64,000 bases of DNA from Bacillus massiliglaciei (GCF_900098925.1 NZ_LT622352.1:175225-239224), one strand, 5' to 3'. Counted from the stretch's first letter, positions 1 to 9,478 are shown. Made by a program: numbers and translations. Notes: generated from the letters alone by a model not told the origin.

Positions 1-126
1 ATTCATATGCACGCAACTCCATTCTCTACTTGTTTCTAGGCAACTCAAGTATAAAAGAATTGGATGTTTGCGTGCATTTTTTATGCAAACAAATTGTATG
101 GATACCCCAACAAATAGTATAGAGCC
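1..126 (-). mobile_element. Terminal end of an ISL3-type element (element runs off the left side)
   Basis: These bases match, with few differences, the stretch 53147-53265, which lies just upstream of an ISL3-family transposase start in the second copy. The similarity stops abruptly after agagcc at 121-126, which reads GGCTCT on the minus strand, a typical ISL3 family terminus. The transposase itself would lie on the minus strand beyond base 1. What is seen is only the 5' end with its terminal inverted repeat. The end abuts a gerAA-like reading frame, so the insertion removed the start of that gene. Confidence 0.75.
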
Positions 127-1437
127 ATATTTACAAACTATCCCTAAGGAAGATATTTCTTTCACGTATATAATAAAAAAAATCCCCATAGACGACATAA
201 AGTCAGAGCCGGCGGAACAAGAGATATTATCTTCTCTATTAAAAGGATTTACGTATTTATTTTTTTCAGAGGAAAAGAAAGGAATTCTGTTAAATAGTGC
301 CAACCCCATCGAAAGATCGCTCGAAAAAGCAGAAACAGAATCCTTAGTCTATGGGCCGAAAATTTCGTTTACTGAATCGCTGTCTTCGAATATCCAGATA
401 TTAGACAAAACTTAACGGATACAAATCTTTGCACTGATGAATTTACAATAGGGGAACTTTCAAAAAAGCAAGTAAGATTAGTTTATCTTAGCAATATAGC
501 TGATGAAGATACAATAGAAACTATAAAACAAAGAATGGAAGGTATTGAAACAGATAATATAAGTGACAGTTCAGTATTAGCACAAATTCTTGAAGACAAT
601 CATTATACATTCTTTCCGCAGTTTATTTTAACAGAGCTGCCAGATCGATTTATCTATTCGATAATAAACGGGCGGATTGGCGTGATTTTAGATGGCAGCC
701 CTGTTGCGATAATTGGTCCCTCAACCTTTTTTTCTTTTTTTGAATCTACAGAGGATATTTATTTAAGATGGTCATTAAGTACATGTATAAAACTTATTCG
801 ATTAATTGCTATGATTGGATCACTATTTTTCACCGCATTATATGTTGCCATTATGACCTTTCACTTTGAATTAATTCCATCCAGATTATTGATTATTATT
901 GGTCAATCACGTTCTCAAGTTCCTTTTCCTCCTCTGTTAGAAGCTCTATTGCTCGAAGTATTAATAGAACTTCTCAGAGAAGCTGGGGCACGCCTCCCTT
1001 CAAAGGTAGGTCAAACAATGGGCATTGTAGGCGGTCTGGTTATAGGGCAGGCAACAGTCGAAGCAGGTTTAACCAGTAATATTCTAATTATCATTGTGGC
1101 CTTTAGTGCCTTAGGTGCTTTTACGGCCCCCATATATGAAATGGGGACCGCATTAAGAATTGCCAGATTCCCTTTCATTATTTTAGCCGGCATTTGGGGG
1201 TTAAATGGAATTGTTATTGGCGTCTGTGTCTTGATGGTGCATTTACTACGATTGACGTCTTTAAACAAACCATATCTTGCTCCGTTATATCCATTTCGTT
1301 TAAAGGATATAAAATATTTTTTGATACGTCTGCCCCACCATTTTTATTTGAATCGCCCTGTTGTAAATCGGCCCAAAGATTCTATCCGGACAAAATGGAA
1401 ATTTAAAAGGTCAGAAAAAGATTTAGATGAATTTTGA
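127..1437 (+). pseudogene. gerAA-like spore germination receptor A subunit, truncated and frameshifted
   Basis: This is the A subunit of a GerA-type nutrient germinant receptor, a membrane protein of the spore inner membrane. The part from 127 to about 400 is in frame 2 and shows the soluble N-terminal domain. From about 390 on the frame is 1, continuing through NLTDTN and VRLVYLSNIAD to the membrane half (hydrophobic segments around 790-1260, with the family's PFPPLLEALLLE and GxxxGGLVIGQA motifs). The two pieces join without loss if one base is missing near 390-402. Together they encode about 436 residues against about 480-500 usual, so about 50 N-terminal residues were lost to the ISL3 end. 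An internal start near 535 could make only a partial protein. The B and C genes follow with 8 and 4 base gaps. Very likely non-functional unless the frameshift is a sequencing error. Confidence 0.8.
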
Positions 1438-1445
1438 GGTGAAAA

Positions 1446-2540
1446 ATGAATTCCAATATTAATTTTATAAATGCTTATATGGCTTTCTTCATTATTCATA
1501 CTGTTCAAATAGGGATAGGGATACTGGGCGTTCCAAAAATTATCTATCAGGTGTCAAAAAAAGATGCCTGGATTTCCATTTTAATAGCAGGTCTTCTCGT
1601 TAGTTTTCTAATATGGATAATGATAAATATTCTAAAACAACACGAAGATTGTAATATTTACGAAATACATGAAAAGGTATTTGGACGGTTTTTAGGCAGT
1701 CTGATTAATATTTTTATTGTTGTTTTCTTTATGGCAGAGCTGTATTCCGTAATTATTGGTTATGTTGAATTGTCTCTTACATGGGGATATGAAGGAGTTT
1801 ATGAATGGATTGGCACCTTAGCATTATTATTAATCACAATCTATGCAGTTTCAGGAGGATTCAGAGTAATTGCAGGGATATGTTATTTATCCTTTTTAAT
1901 GACTATTTGGCTGCTTTTTGTGATGTATCAGCCACTCGAATTCATTCATTTCAATCGGATTCTCCCCGTCCTGTCCAGCCCTCCCTCTGATGTGATAAAA
2001 GGAGTTTACAAATCAAGTTATACATTGTTAGGGTTCGAGACATTATTTTTTATTTATCCATTTATAAAAGAGAAAAAAAAACTTCACTTTTTCACACAAT
2101 TAGCTGCCTGGTTTTCCACCTTTCTCGTATTGCTGGCCACTATGATTTCTATCATGTTTTTTAGCGCAGCGGAATTGGAAAAACAATTTTGGCCCGTTGT
2201 CAGCATGATAGGATCCGTGAATTTCCCATTTATTGAACGGTTTGAATTTGTAGCCGTTCCATTATGGATTTTAGTAATTTTTCCAAACCTATGTATCATA
2301 CTATTCATTGCAGCCAAGGGGATTAAGCAGGTATTTCATGTAAAACTCAAGCATGGAATTTGGGTCATATCCTTACTTATCTTTTTTACAAGTTTCTTTC
2401 TGACGAATCGAATGGATACTAATATTTTGTTTGACAGAGTCGGTCAAGTGGGATTTTATTTGTGGTTTGTCTATCCAATATTCTTATTTTTATTTTCTCG
2501 TGTAAAATCAAAAATTTACAAACGTTTAAAATGGGGTTGA
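1446..2540 (+). CDS. GerAB-type spore germination permease
   Basis: B subunit of a GerA-type germinant receptor, an APC-superfamily membrane protein thought to bind the nutrient germinant in the spore inner membrane. 364 residues, the usual length, with about ten hydrophobic segments starting at residue 10 and a basic C-terminal tail. The start is preceded by GAGGTG at a good distance and lies 8 bases after the gerAA stop, so translation is probably coupled. The frame is intact, unlike its A partner. Which germinant it recognises cannot be read from sequence. With a broken A subunit it would need an A protein from another receptor. Confidence 0.9.
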   Translation: MNSNINFINAYMAFFIIHTVQIGIGILGVPKIIYQVSKKDAWISILIAGLLVSFLIWIMINILKQHEDCNIYEIHEKVFGRFLGSLINIFIVVFFMAELYSVIIGYVELSLTWGYEGVYEWIGTLALLLITIYAVSGGFRVIAGICYLSFLMTIWLLFVMYQPLEFIHFNRILPVLSSPPSDVIKGVYKSSYTLLGFETLFFIYPFIKEKKKLHFFTQLAAWFSTFLVLLATMISIMFFSAAELEKQFWPVVSMIGSVNFPFIERFEFVAVPLWILVIFPNLCIILFIAAKGIKQVFHVKLKHGIWVISLLIFFTSFFLTNRMDTNILFDRVGQVGFYLWFVYPIFLFLFSRVKSKIYKRLKWG

Positions 2541-2544
2541 ATGA

Positions 2545-3675
2545 ATGAAACGATTTCTCATTTTTTTATGCTTATTGGTTTGCACTGCATGTATGCCGCC
2601 GGAAAAAATATTAGAAAGACAAGGTATATCCACTATAGTTGGTTATGATCTCTTTGATAAAGATACTTTCAAAGGGACAATCAGCCTCCTGCAATTTGAC
2701 AGAAAGGAAGAAGAGACAAGTGTAACCATATCTGCGGAAGGATCCAGCAGCAAACAAATAAGGCAAAGATTAGAACAGAAGACAAGTCATGATCTCGCAT
2801 CTGGTCAATTGAGGACTATCTTATTTAATAAGAATCTGACAAAAAAGGAAGGTATCGGACCATTTCTTGACACTATGCAGCGAGACAGGAGTATAGGATC
2901 CTTAGTCTTTTTGGCAATAACAAACAATGCAGAAAAAACAATTAGTAATGAAAACTATGAAGAATTCCCTGAAATGGGTTCTTATATCTATCAATTGCTA
3001 TATAAGCATAAAAAGAAAGAAATGTTAACGAGTTCAAATATCCATGATTTTATTTCTGCATTATATGAAGTTGGGATCGACCCCACTCTCCCTATAATCT
3101 CCAACAAACCTGACGTTGCGCCCTATATCAATGGTGTTGCATTATTTAAAGATGATCAAATGGCGGGCTCCATTTCTTTAAGAAATACCATGTTCATAAA
3201 ATTATTTACTAATAAGAATGCCTTTTTAGGTGATATAACATTGAAATTCCCAACAAAAGATTTAAAAACCCTGGGCTTAAAACCATCAGAAGATCAGATG
3301 GGGGATCACTTTTTAATGATTATTCGACCAATCAAATATCGAGGGCATATTGATCTATCTAGAGACAATACGGTTTATTTAAATGCGGCCATTACAGTAT
3401 CCGTTGTAGAGGTAATCCCTTCTATAAGTATGAAAGATAAACAAATTATCCATAGAGCAGAATTAATGATCAGTGAAGCATTAAATAAAGAATTCAGTGA
3501 CGTTCTTCAGAAGTTTAAAGAATTGAACACCGACCCAATTGGTATTGGAAGAGCATTAAAAACGAACAAGGCAAATGCCGATTTTACTGATACAGCTTTA
3601 AGAAAAAAATATTCCGACTTGAAAATCATCCCAAACATTAAGGTCATAATAAAACGCACAGGAGCTGCCAGTTAA
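2545..3675 (+). CDS. GerAC-type germination lipoprotein
   Basis: C subunit of the germinant receptor, a lipoprotein on the outer face of the spore inner membrane. 376 residues. The N-terminus is a short signal peptide with lipobox LVCTAC, so Cys16 would be lipidated. The rest fits the Ger(x)C family, with the family C-terminal domain from about residue 200 to the end. It starts 4 bases after gerAB, with only a weak ribosome binding site (GGGTTG), suggesting coupling. A clear terminator follows at 3731-3765. Confidence 0.9.
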   Translation: MKRFLIFLCLLVCTACMPPEKILERQGISTIVGYDLFDKDTFKGTISLLQFDRKEEETSVTISAEGSSSKQIRQRLEQKTSHDLASGQLRTILFNKNLTKKEGIGPFLDTMQRDRSIGSLVFLAITNNAEKTISNENYEEFPEMGSYIYQLLYKHKKKEMLTSSNIHDFISALYEVGIDPTLPIISNKPDVAPYINGVALFKDDQMAGSISLRNTMFIKLFTNKNAFLGDITLKFPTKDLKTLGLKPSEDQMGDHFLMIIRPIKYRGHIDLSRDNTVYLNAAITVSVVEVIPSISMKDKQIIHRAELMISEALNKEFSDVLQKFKELNTDPIGIGRALKTNKANADFTDTALRKKYSDLKIIPNIKVIIKRTGAAS

Positions 3676-3730
3676 CAATAAGGAACATAGATGCCTCCCC
3701 TCTAACTTCGTTAAAGCAGCACATCGTGCA

Positions 3731-3765
3731 AAAAAAGAACTTCTTATAATCAGAAGTTCTTTTTT
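3731..3765 (+). terminator. Rho-independent terminator of the ger operon
   Basis: Ten base-pair stem (AAGAACTTCT / AGAAGTTCTT) with a seven-base loop, flanked by A and T runs, 55 bases after the gerAC stop. Confidence 0.85.
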
Positions 3766-3780
3766 CAAATTTAACTACCC

Positions 3781-3839
3781 TTTTTAAAAATAGTGTACTG
3801 CAGGCTTCCCGCCCGCTGTCTCAGCCTAGGGTGCTATTT
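3781..3839 (-). terminator. Possible terminator of the thiamine operon
   Basis: Imperfect long hairpin read on the minus strand: outer arms AAATAG/CTATTT and inner arms AGGCT/AGCCT, ending in a T run, 32 bases beyond the ykoC stop. It is less regular than other terminators in the window. Confidence 0.4.
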
Positions 3840-3870
3840 CATTTTTCTTGTCCTTACGTAGTAATCCATA

Positions 3871-4608
3871 TTATTTAAAAGAAATCAGGATCCCAAGCAC
3901 TGCAGCAAACAGAGTGCCGAGATAGACGAAGTCTTTCGGCAGGACTTTGGTCGTTTGGTAATAGGTTCGGTTTCGTGATCCGGTAAACCCGCGTGCCTCA
4001 ATCGCGACAGCAATCCGCTCCGACTTGCGGATCCCTTGGGTAAACAGCGGAAGCGCGTATCTCATAAAGGCTTTCCAGCTGTTCTTTTGCTTATAGCCCC
4101 TGATTTTATGGGCGGCCTTCATTTGGCTCAGCTCTGATTGAAATAAGGGAATGAAACGGAATCCCGCCAGTAGTCCGTATGCCCATTTCGGTGAAAGCCT
4201 GCACTGATGAATTAAGCTCATGATGAACTGGGTCAGGTCTGTCGTGGACGTGAACAGCAAGCCAAATGTGACAAACCCGAGCATGCGCAAAGCGATTGTC
4301 AGGCCGTTATTCATACTTTCTTCCGTGATTCGGAACCAGGCCCACTGCCAGATTGTTTCCTTTCCTTCTCCAAATGCGGCCATCATCCAAAAGATTAAAA
4401 CAAAAAAGATCAGATAAGGCACAAGCCTTTTAAGTAAATAGGAAAGATTCCAGCCGCCTAAAAAAAGGCCGATACACACAGCAAGGAGCCAAACAAAGAA
4501 TGTTCCGGCAGGATTGGTTATGGTCATAAGTAAAAACATCGCCAAAAAGTGTGCTAGCAGTTTACACGAAGGATTCAGGGAAGACAGAAGCGAATCATTG
4601 GCCTTCAT
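3871..4608 (-). CDS. ykoC: ECF-type thiamine-precursor transporter, T component YkoC
   Basis: Transmembrane coupling protein of an energy-coupling-factor importer. It links the substrate-binding YkoE to the ATPase YkoD. 245 residues from the chosen ATG at 4608, which overlaps the ykoD stop as ATGA and has GGAG 8 bases upstream. A longer frame begins 30 bases earlier but reads through ykoD. Five or so hydrophobic segments are seen, plus two Ala/Ile-Arg-Gly coupling motifs (HKIRGY near residue 175 and IEARGF near 207), the hallmark of EcfT. Last gene of the riboswitch operon. Assignment to the thiamine or hydroxymethylpyrimidine system rests on the YkoE neighbour and the riboswitch. Confidence 0.9.
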   Translation of the reverse strand: MKANDSLLSSLNPSCKLLAHFLAMFLLMTITNPAGTFFVWLLAVCIGLFLGGWNLSYLLKRLVPYLIFFVLIFWMMAAFGEGKETIWQWAWFRITEESMNNGLTIALRMLGFVTFGLLFTSTTDLTQFIMSLIHQCRLSPKWAYGLLAGFRFIPLFQSELSQMKAAHKIRGYKQKNSWKAFMRYALPLFTQGIRKSERIAVAIEARGFTGSRNRTYYQTTKVLPKDFVYLGTLFAAVLGILISFK

Positions 4609-6191
4609 ACAGTCAGCTCCCTTCTTGTGTATAACCATTCATAATGGAGCGGGGGAATCAAGGCATTCTCCGCTAATAGACTTGGATTTGAAAACAGCGG
4701 ATACGGCATTCCTTCATAGGCCACCCTTCCGTCATGAATCAGGATGACTTGGTCTGAATACCGATCCGCCATATCCATATCATGTGTCACCATCACAATG
4801 GCCGTTCCTTCCTGCTGCCGCTGTCTCAGCCTTTTGATCAGCTCATTCGCGGTTCGTTCATCCTGGCCAAAGGTCGGTTCATCCAGCAATAACAGCTTTT
4901 GGTCAAACAGCAGCATCGTCGCCACACTTAACCGCCGCTTCTGTCCAAGGCTCAATGTAAAGGGATGGGCATCCTGGTAGGCTTCCAGCTCAAACTCCTC
5001 CAGCAGTTCCTGCGTTTTTTGATGGATGACCTCTTCCGGCCAATTTCGCTGCCGGCCCCCAAAGGCGATTTCCTCATAAACCGTATCCGTTATAAACTGC
5101 AGCTCCGGATTTTGAAAGACAAAGCCCGCTTCCTCATACAGCTTCCGGTCGGACCATTTCTTCAGTTCTTTTCCCTGAAAATAAATCGCCCCCTGCTTCA
5201 CCGGTGCCAGCCGAAGCAAACTTTTCAAAAAGGTGCTTTTGCCGCTGCCGTTTTTTCCGACAATCGAAACCCACTCTCCTTTATGGATGGCGAGGTTCAT
5301 GTCGCGGACAATCGGCTCCCTGCCGTATCCTATTTCCAGATGTTCGGTGCGGATTACAAGCTCGCCCTTCTTCTTTTCCTTCCTTTTGGCGCTCTTTTCA
5401 AGCCGGCTTGATAGCTTAGCTGCCAGAGGGTGGCCGGGAGTATGGAGTACATCCGTCCAGGCGTCCGGAAACAGTTTTGGCTGCCAGATGCCCGCCTCTT
5501 CTATTTCCTTCTTATATGCTTGTAATATCTCTTTCGGCTCCCCGTCGGCAATCAGCCGTCCGCCTGCATCCAGAATGATCACCCGGTCCATCCATTCGAT
5601 ACAGCCGTCCAGGACATGCTCGACAAAGATCATCGTTTGATTCGTTTGCCCGGCGATCTCTCGCAATACTTCAAAAATTTCTTTCCGTCCTGCCGGATCC
5701 AGCTGGGCAGTCGGCTCGTCAAAGAACAGCACATCCGGATCCAGTGCCAATAAGCACGCTAAGGCCAGGCGCTGCTTCATCCCGCCGGATAAGGTGTCAA
5801 TCGGTGTAGACTTATCGATATTCAATCCCACCTGGTCCATAACTGCGGCAATAATGCCATCCATCCTGTCACGGGGCACACAGCGGTTTTCTAAGCTGAA
5901 GGCAATTTCTTCGTCGACATGAAGCATACAGAACTGGGTATCGGGATCCTGAAACATAACCCCGGCCCTGTTTCTGCCGAATACCCTGCCGCTCAGCTCC
6001 GCCTCGATATGTTCAGGGATCATCCCCGCAAGAGCGGAAATCAGAGTCGATTTCCCGCTCCCGCTGGGTCCCAGTATTAACACTTTTTCCCCTTCACGGA
6101 TGGAAACATTAATGCCGTTCAGCACATTTTCCGTGCGATTGTAAAAGCGAATGGTGAGGTCTTCACATCCCAGCAGCGTTTCCATTGACAT
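4605..6191 (-). CDS. ykoD: Duplicated ECF transporter ATPase YkoD
   Basis: 528-residue protein with two fused ABC ATPase domains that power the YkoEDC importer. Domain 1 has Walker A GPSGSGKST at residues 41-49, signature LSGGMKQR and Walker B VLFFDEP. Domain 2 (from about residue 280) has Walker A GKNGSGKST, a non-canonical signature LSLGQKRR and Walker B LLLLDEP. The two start codons ATG-TCA-ATG both lie downstream of AAGAAGG inside the end of ykoE, giving a 29 or 23 base overlap. Co-transcribed with tenA, ykoE and ykoC under the TPP riboswitch. Confidence 0.92.
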   Translation of the reverse strand: MSMETLLGCEDLTIRFYNRTENVLNGINVSIREGEKVLILGPSGSGKSTLISALAGMIPEHIEAELSGRVFGRNRAGVMFQDPDTQFCMLHVDEEIAFSLENRCVPRDRMDGIIAAVMDQVGLNIDKSTPIDTLSGGMKQRLALACLLALDPDVLFFDEPTAQLDPAGRKEIFEVLREIAGQTNQTMIFVEHVLDGCIEWMDRVIILDAGGRLIADGEPKEILQAYKKEIEEAGIWQPKLFPDAWTDVLHTPGHPLAAKLSSRLEKSAKRKEKKKGELVIRTEHLEIGYGREPIVRDMNLAIHKGEWVSIVGKNGSGKSTFLKSLLRLAPVKQGAIYFQGKELKKWSDRKLYEEAGFVFQNPELQFITDTVYEEIAFGGRQRNWPEEVIHQKTQELLEEFELEAYQDAHPFTLSLGQKRRLSVATMLLFDQKLLLLDEPTFGQDERTANELIKRLRQRQQEGTAIVMVTHDMDMADRYSDQVILIHDGRVAYEGMPYPLFSNPSLLAENALIPPLHYEWLYTRRELTV

Positions 6192-6759
6192 GCGCCTTCT
6201 TTCGTTTTTCCTTCATGATTTCATATTGATCCAGGACACCGGTTTTCGCTAAAGAATCTACAACGGTTTTCGCCAGCAGACCGCCGAGTACGATTCCGCT
6301 GATCACCTGAATCACTAACGTTGTAAGGAAAACTTCAGCCGTATAGTAGCCAAATCCATTGGCTATCACGTTGTAGACCATGCTTCCGATAGCAGCAAGT
6401 GCGCCCGACAGCATCAGCGTAAACAGGCTGTAGCGCTTATAGCGGAACAGGGCGAAGGCAATCTCTGCCCCGATCCCCTGAAAAACACCGACCAATAAGG
6501 CCGACAGCCCAAAGTGGCTGCCCGTCAATAACTCAACTGCCGCCGCTGCCGTCTCTGCGATAAAAGCCGCGCCCGGTTTTCGGATAATATACGCCACAAT
6601 CGGACTGGCAATCACCCAGATGCCGAACATAAACCCAGCTCCGACCGGACCTACAAGCGCAGAAATCGGGATCCACAGTGTGGACCACCCTAAATAAATG
6701 ACACCGCAGGCCACCGACAGAATCACTGCCAGCACGACCTCTTTCATTTTCCACGTCAT
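6163..6759 (-). CDS. ykoE: ECF transporter substrate-specific component YkoE
   Basis: S component of the ECF importer, expected to bind a thiamine precursor (hydroxymethylpyrimidine) or thiamine. 198 residues from the ATG at 6759, which overlaps the tenA stop as ATGA. A longer frame starts 57 bases upstream inside tenA but has no ribosome binding site, while GGAGGC precedes this ATG. About five to six hydrophobic segments, with a conserved Trp-rich first segment. No ykoF (periplasmic-type HMP-binding partner) is present here, unlike in B. subtilis, where ykoFEDC form one operon. Confidence 0.88.
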   Translation of the reverse strand: MTWKMKEVVLAVILSVACGVIYLGWSTLWIPISALVGPVGAGFMFGIWVIASPIVAYIIRKPGAAFIAETAAAAVELLTGSHFGLSALLVGVFQGIGAEIAFALFRYKRYSLFTLMLSGALAAIGSMVYNVIANGFGYYTAEVFLTTLVIQVISGIVLGGLLAKTVVDSLAKTGVLDQYEIMKEKRKKAHVNGNAAGM

Positions 6760-7442
6760 CTCTGAACAGCCTCCATTTGAACCGGCCATTCTTCTATCCG
6801 GTAGGCCATATCCCAAAACATATATTCAAGCTGGCAGCTCAGTAAAAAATGCTCTTTCATTTTAGCTCTTTCTCTGTCTGTTGCCCCTTCGGCCCATTCA
6901 TCAAGCCGGGCACAGAAATTAGACGTGATGGAGTCAGTGCGGTCCCCATAAAAATGAATCCACTCATAAAACGGATGCGAGCTTGCAGGATTCACCTCAC
7001 GCAGCAGCTTCTCGCCAATCTCCCAATAGGTCCATGGGCACGGCAGCAGGACAGCCAAAATTTCTCCAAGCGTCCCTTCATGAGCCACTGTCAGCATATG
7101 GCGGATATATTGATGCGCGGACGGCGACAGAGCATATCCCTGCAGCTCCTCATACGGAACCCCCGCTACCTGGCAAAAGTTATTATGCGGGTGGACTTCG
7201 CTGTTCAGGATAAACGAAATCTGCTGATTGAACATGTCCATATCCTCTCGGCTGTCACACTTTGTAATCGCCATTCCATAGATGCGGATAAAAGAACTCA
7301 AGTATTCAAAATCCTGCTTCACATAATGGATCAATTGCTCCTTTTTCAAATCCCCTTCGGCAATCCCCCGAACAAACGGATGTTCAAAAATCGCCTGAAA
7401 AATCGGATCGGCCTCTCTCCTTAATTCTGCTGAAAAACTCAT
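6756..7442 (-). CDS. tenA: Aminopyrimidine aminohydrolase (thiaminase II) TenA
   Basis: Hydrolyses 4-amino-5-aminomethyl-2-methylpyrimidine to hydroxymethylpyrimidine in thiamine salvage. 228 residues. With the ATG at 7442 the catalytic Cys in LLPCPWTYWE falls at 135 and the substrate Asp in VKQDFEY at 44, the numbering of B. subtilis TenA. The acid Glu is near 206 (QLEYMFWD). AAAGGGGG lies just upstream of a tandem ATG-ATG, and a still earlier in-frame ATG at 7463 precedes that ribosome binding site and is unlikely. First gene of the riboswitch operon, followed by ykoE with an ATGA overlap. Confidence 0.93.
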   Translation of the reverse strand: MSFSAELRREADPIFQAIFEHPFVRGIAEGDLKKEQLIHYVKQDFEYLSSFIRIYGMAITKCDSREDMDMFNQQISFILNSEVHPHNNFCQVAGVPYEELQGYALSPSAHQYIRHMLTVAHEGTLGEILAVLLPCPWTYWEIGEKLLREVNPASSHPFYEWIHFYGDRTDSITSNFCARLDEWAEGATDRERAKMKEHFLLSCQLEYMFWDMAYRIEEWPVQMEAVQR

Positions 7443-7505
7443 CATTTTTTCCCCCTTTTTCATAATGGCGGGAAGACACTAAAATGGGGCAATGCACAGA
7501 AACAG

Positions 7506-7533
7506 CAAAAAGCCGCCCCAAAAATGGAGCGGC
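7506..7533 (-). terminator. Riboswitch expression-platform terminator
   Basis: On the minus strand GCCGCTCC and GGGGCGGC pair around an ATTTTT loop and are followed by TTTTTG. It sits between the TPP aptamer and tenA, so it is the likely premature terminator that forms when TPP is bound. Confidence 0.85.
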
Positions 7534-7559
7534 AGAATAATTGACTATATCCATGCACG

Positions 7560-7652
7560 GACTCCACTTTCCTACGCTAGTGTGAACTAGATCAGGTTCA
7601 AAGGGTCCGAGAATACTCCCGTCTCAGCCATCAAATGACTCCCCTAGTGGTC
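7560..7652 (-). promoter_or_regulatory. TPP riboswitch (THI box)
   Basis: The minus strand carries the conserved thi-box blocks in order: ACTAGGGGAGTC, the CTGAGA core, GACCCTTTGAACCTGATCT, and GCGTAGGAAAGTGGAG. These build the five-helix aptamer that binds thiamine pyrophosphate. A strong terminator lies 27 bases downstream and tenA 120 bases downstream, so high TPP should shut off the tenA-ykoEDC operon by transcription termination. Confidence 0.95.
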
Positions 7653-7672
7653 TTCCTATTAAATTCCCCTCT

Positions 7673-7705
7673 ACTGTACACCCACTATTTACCATTGTCA
7701 ATGGT
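7673..7705 (-). promoter_or_regulatory. Sigma-A promoter of the tenA-ykoEDC operon
   Basis: On the minus strand TTGACA (7696-7701), a 17-base spacer and TACAGT (7673-7678). The -35 box lies inside a perfect 15-base palindrome ACCATTG-A-CAATGGT (7691-7705), which could be a repressor operator in addition to riboswitch control; that part is inference. Confidence 0.75.
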
Positions 7706-7842
7706 AAAAATGATAGAATCCTTTTTTAGTCACTCATGAAAGTTGATAATCTCACCTTTCCCCAGCTTTCATTTCTGTTTGCAAAGACAAAAGGTTTATC
7801 TAAATAACAATCTGTTAAAAATAAAAAGCTAACGAAATAGAA

Positions 7843-8361
7843 TTACCACCCTATACTCTCTCTTAACGAGGTGATATGGGCCACATGATGCCGGCCGTGC
7901 CAGGCATACATTCCGATGGCAGCGTCAAGCCTGACATCACCTGATTCAGGATGCCGGAATGTTCTTGCCAGCTCTTCCGATGTCAGTGAACGCAACAGGC
8001 ACACCCATCGTCTATGTAAGGCTTCTGCCAATTTTAAAGAAACGTCAATCGACAGCTTCGAATCATGAAGCTCCGCCCATTTGCTTTCTTCATACGGTTT
8101 AATAACTGGATTATTTTCTGTCAGGGCGAGCTTAAATCGAGTGTAGCTGTTTACATGGCTGTCGGCAATGTGATGTACCGTTTGACGGACCGTCCATCCC
8201 CCAGGCCGATACGCCGTATCCAGCTGCTCATCACGCAGCCCCTTCACCGCTTCAGCTAAATGATGCGGAAGCTCTTCAATTTCTTTTATCCAGCCCTCTA
8301 TCACTTTGACTGCCGGTTTCCCTTCATATGTAAAAACCCCCACCGGATAACGCAAATCCAT
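7843..8361 (-). CDS. bstA: Bacillithiol S-transferase BstA/YfiT (DinB fold)
   Basis: 172-residue protein of the DinB/YfiT family, metal-dependent four-helix bundle enzymes that conjugate bacillithiol to electrophiles in low-GC Gram-positives. The metal ligands can be placed: a His in [13 protein letters not shown] (near residue 62-63) and the pair in HGRHHVAHI (near residues 154-161). Length and the opening DLRYPVGVF match YfiT. AAAGGGG precedes the start. Single gene, same direction as the phosphatase upstream. Substrate is not known. Confidence 0.85.
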   Translation of the reverse strand: MDLRYPVGVFTYEGKPAVKVIEGWIKEIEELPHHLAEAVKGLRDEQLDTAYRPGGWTVRQTVHHIADSHVNSYTRFKLALTENNPVIKPYEESKWAELHDSKLSIDVSLKLAEALHRRWVCLLRSLTSEELARTFRHPESGDVRLDAAIGMYAWHGRHHVAHITSLRESIGW

Positions 8362-8427
8362 GCCGATCGCCCCTTTCCCATTATAAGGGTATTATGGATT
8401 AAGACGGTAAATGATCCAATTAGTGTT

Positions 8428-8991
8428 TTACACATCAAAAGCATACGTCGTACAGTGCCAATGTTTGCGGCTTGTTTTCCTTTTGCCTGTCCAGCCTTTT
8501 TTGAGTAATTCGTCAGCTATGAATCTATTGAAAACACCATGTCCGACCAAAGCAATCGCTTGGTGCTCTTCGGCCAGTTCAATTAATAATTGAGCGGCTT
8601 TTTGCGCCCTCCACCTGGCCGTAAAGAGAGACTCACACTCTCTGGAGTAACCCATGAACCACAGGCATCGCAAGGAGAACGCCCAAACAGCCGGATTGAA
8701 TTTGACCCCTTTCACAGAAGGATGGGGCAGCTCTGTCTCGCGAAAAACAGGCATAGAGACTGCAGCACTATTTTGATGCAAGAGAGACGCAGACTCCACC
8801 GACCTTTGTAAATCACTCGTCAAGATAAGATTCGCCGATCGAATCTTATCCAGCGTCTCAGGCGGATAACCCTCTTCTTCACACACTCCATGATCATTGT
8901 AATGCTTCACCCAGTCCGCAAACTCTTTTCCTGTCACACGGTGATGATCCTTAAACGCAGATTTACCGTGTCTTATCAATGAAATCTCCAT
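8428..8991 (-). CDS. Histidine phosphatase superfamily protein
   Basis: 187 residues. The family's N-terminal RHG motif (LIRHGKS, residues 5-11) and the second His in VGHGVFNRF (near residue 151-154) are present, with a conserved Glu region between. This fold covers phosphoglycerate mutases and many small phosphatases; substrate cannot be inferred. A Lys follows RHG where Glu is commoner, as in SixA-like and some short members. Probably monocistronic. Confidence 0.8.
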   Translation of the reverse strand: MEISLIRHGKSAFKDHHRVTGKEFADWVKHYNDHGVCEEEGYPPETLDKIRSANLILTSDLQRSVESASLLHQNSAAVSMPVFRETELPHPSVKGVKFNPAVWAFSLRCLWFMGYSRECESLFTARWRAQKAAQLLIELAEEHQAIALVGHGVFNRFIADELLKKGWTGKRKTSRKHWHCTTYAFDV

Positions 8992-9478
8992 AGTTTAACT
9001 CCTATCACCTTTATTTGTCAGAAGGATTACGTCAGCGCAGATGGAAGAGTCCAATAAATCAATCTTAAAACCAGCTTTATCCTATTCAGTCATTCACTCT
9101 TTAATGCCCATGCTGAATAATAATTCAACATATATGTGTCCAGTGAGCTCTTCCAAATCCTAATTAAACGTTCTGTTACATATGTACCTAATGCCGCAAT
9201 TGCTATTGGAAATCGGCATAATATAATTTTTGTTAAAACCTGATATTGTTAGTTATTTATATGACCTGGTACCAATATTTTATAAAAGTCTAGCACCCTT
9301 CCCGTATGCATGCAAATTTATATATCCGGGATTTAGTTTAAAGAGGAGTGTTCAGGCAGCTCCCAGGGAGAAAATTAGCTCATTTCATTTGGGTCATTAT
9401 GCTAAACTATTAGAAAATAGTAAACTTTAATTTCATTTAGTTAACATTTCATTTAGTTGCCATTGGGAGGAAAAAGCC
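8992..9478. other. Intergenic region, no gene supported
   Basis: Low-complexity A+T-rich sequence between divergent genes. Open frames here have neither a ribosome binding site nor a recognisable product. Two copies of ATTTCATTTAGTT lie at about 9430-9456, just ahead of the next gene. Confidence 0.5.

Noticed and set aside
4965..5411. Plus-strand frame of 148 codons in ykoD
   Set aside because: Antisense to the ABC ATPase domains, no ribosome binding site.
9230..9430. Open plus-strand frame of 66 codons
   Set aside because: No ribosome binding site, random-looking composition and no resemblance to any protein; treated as intergenic.
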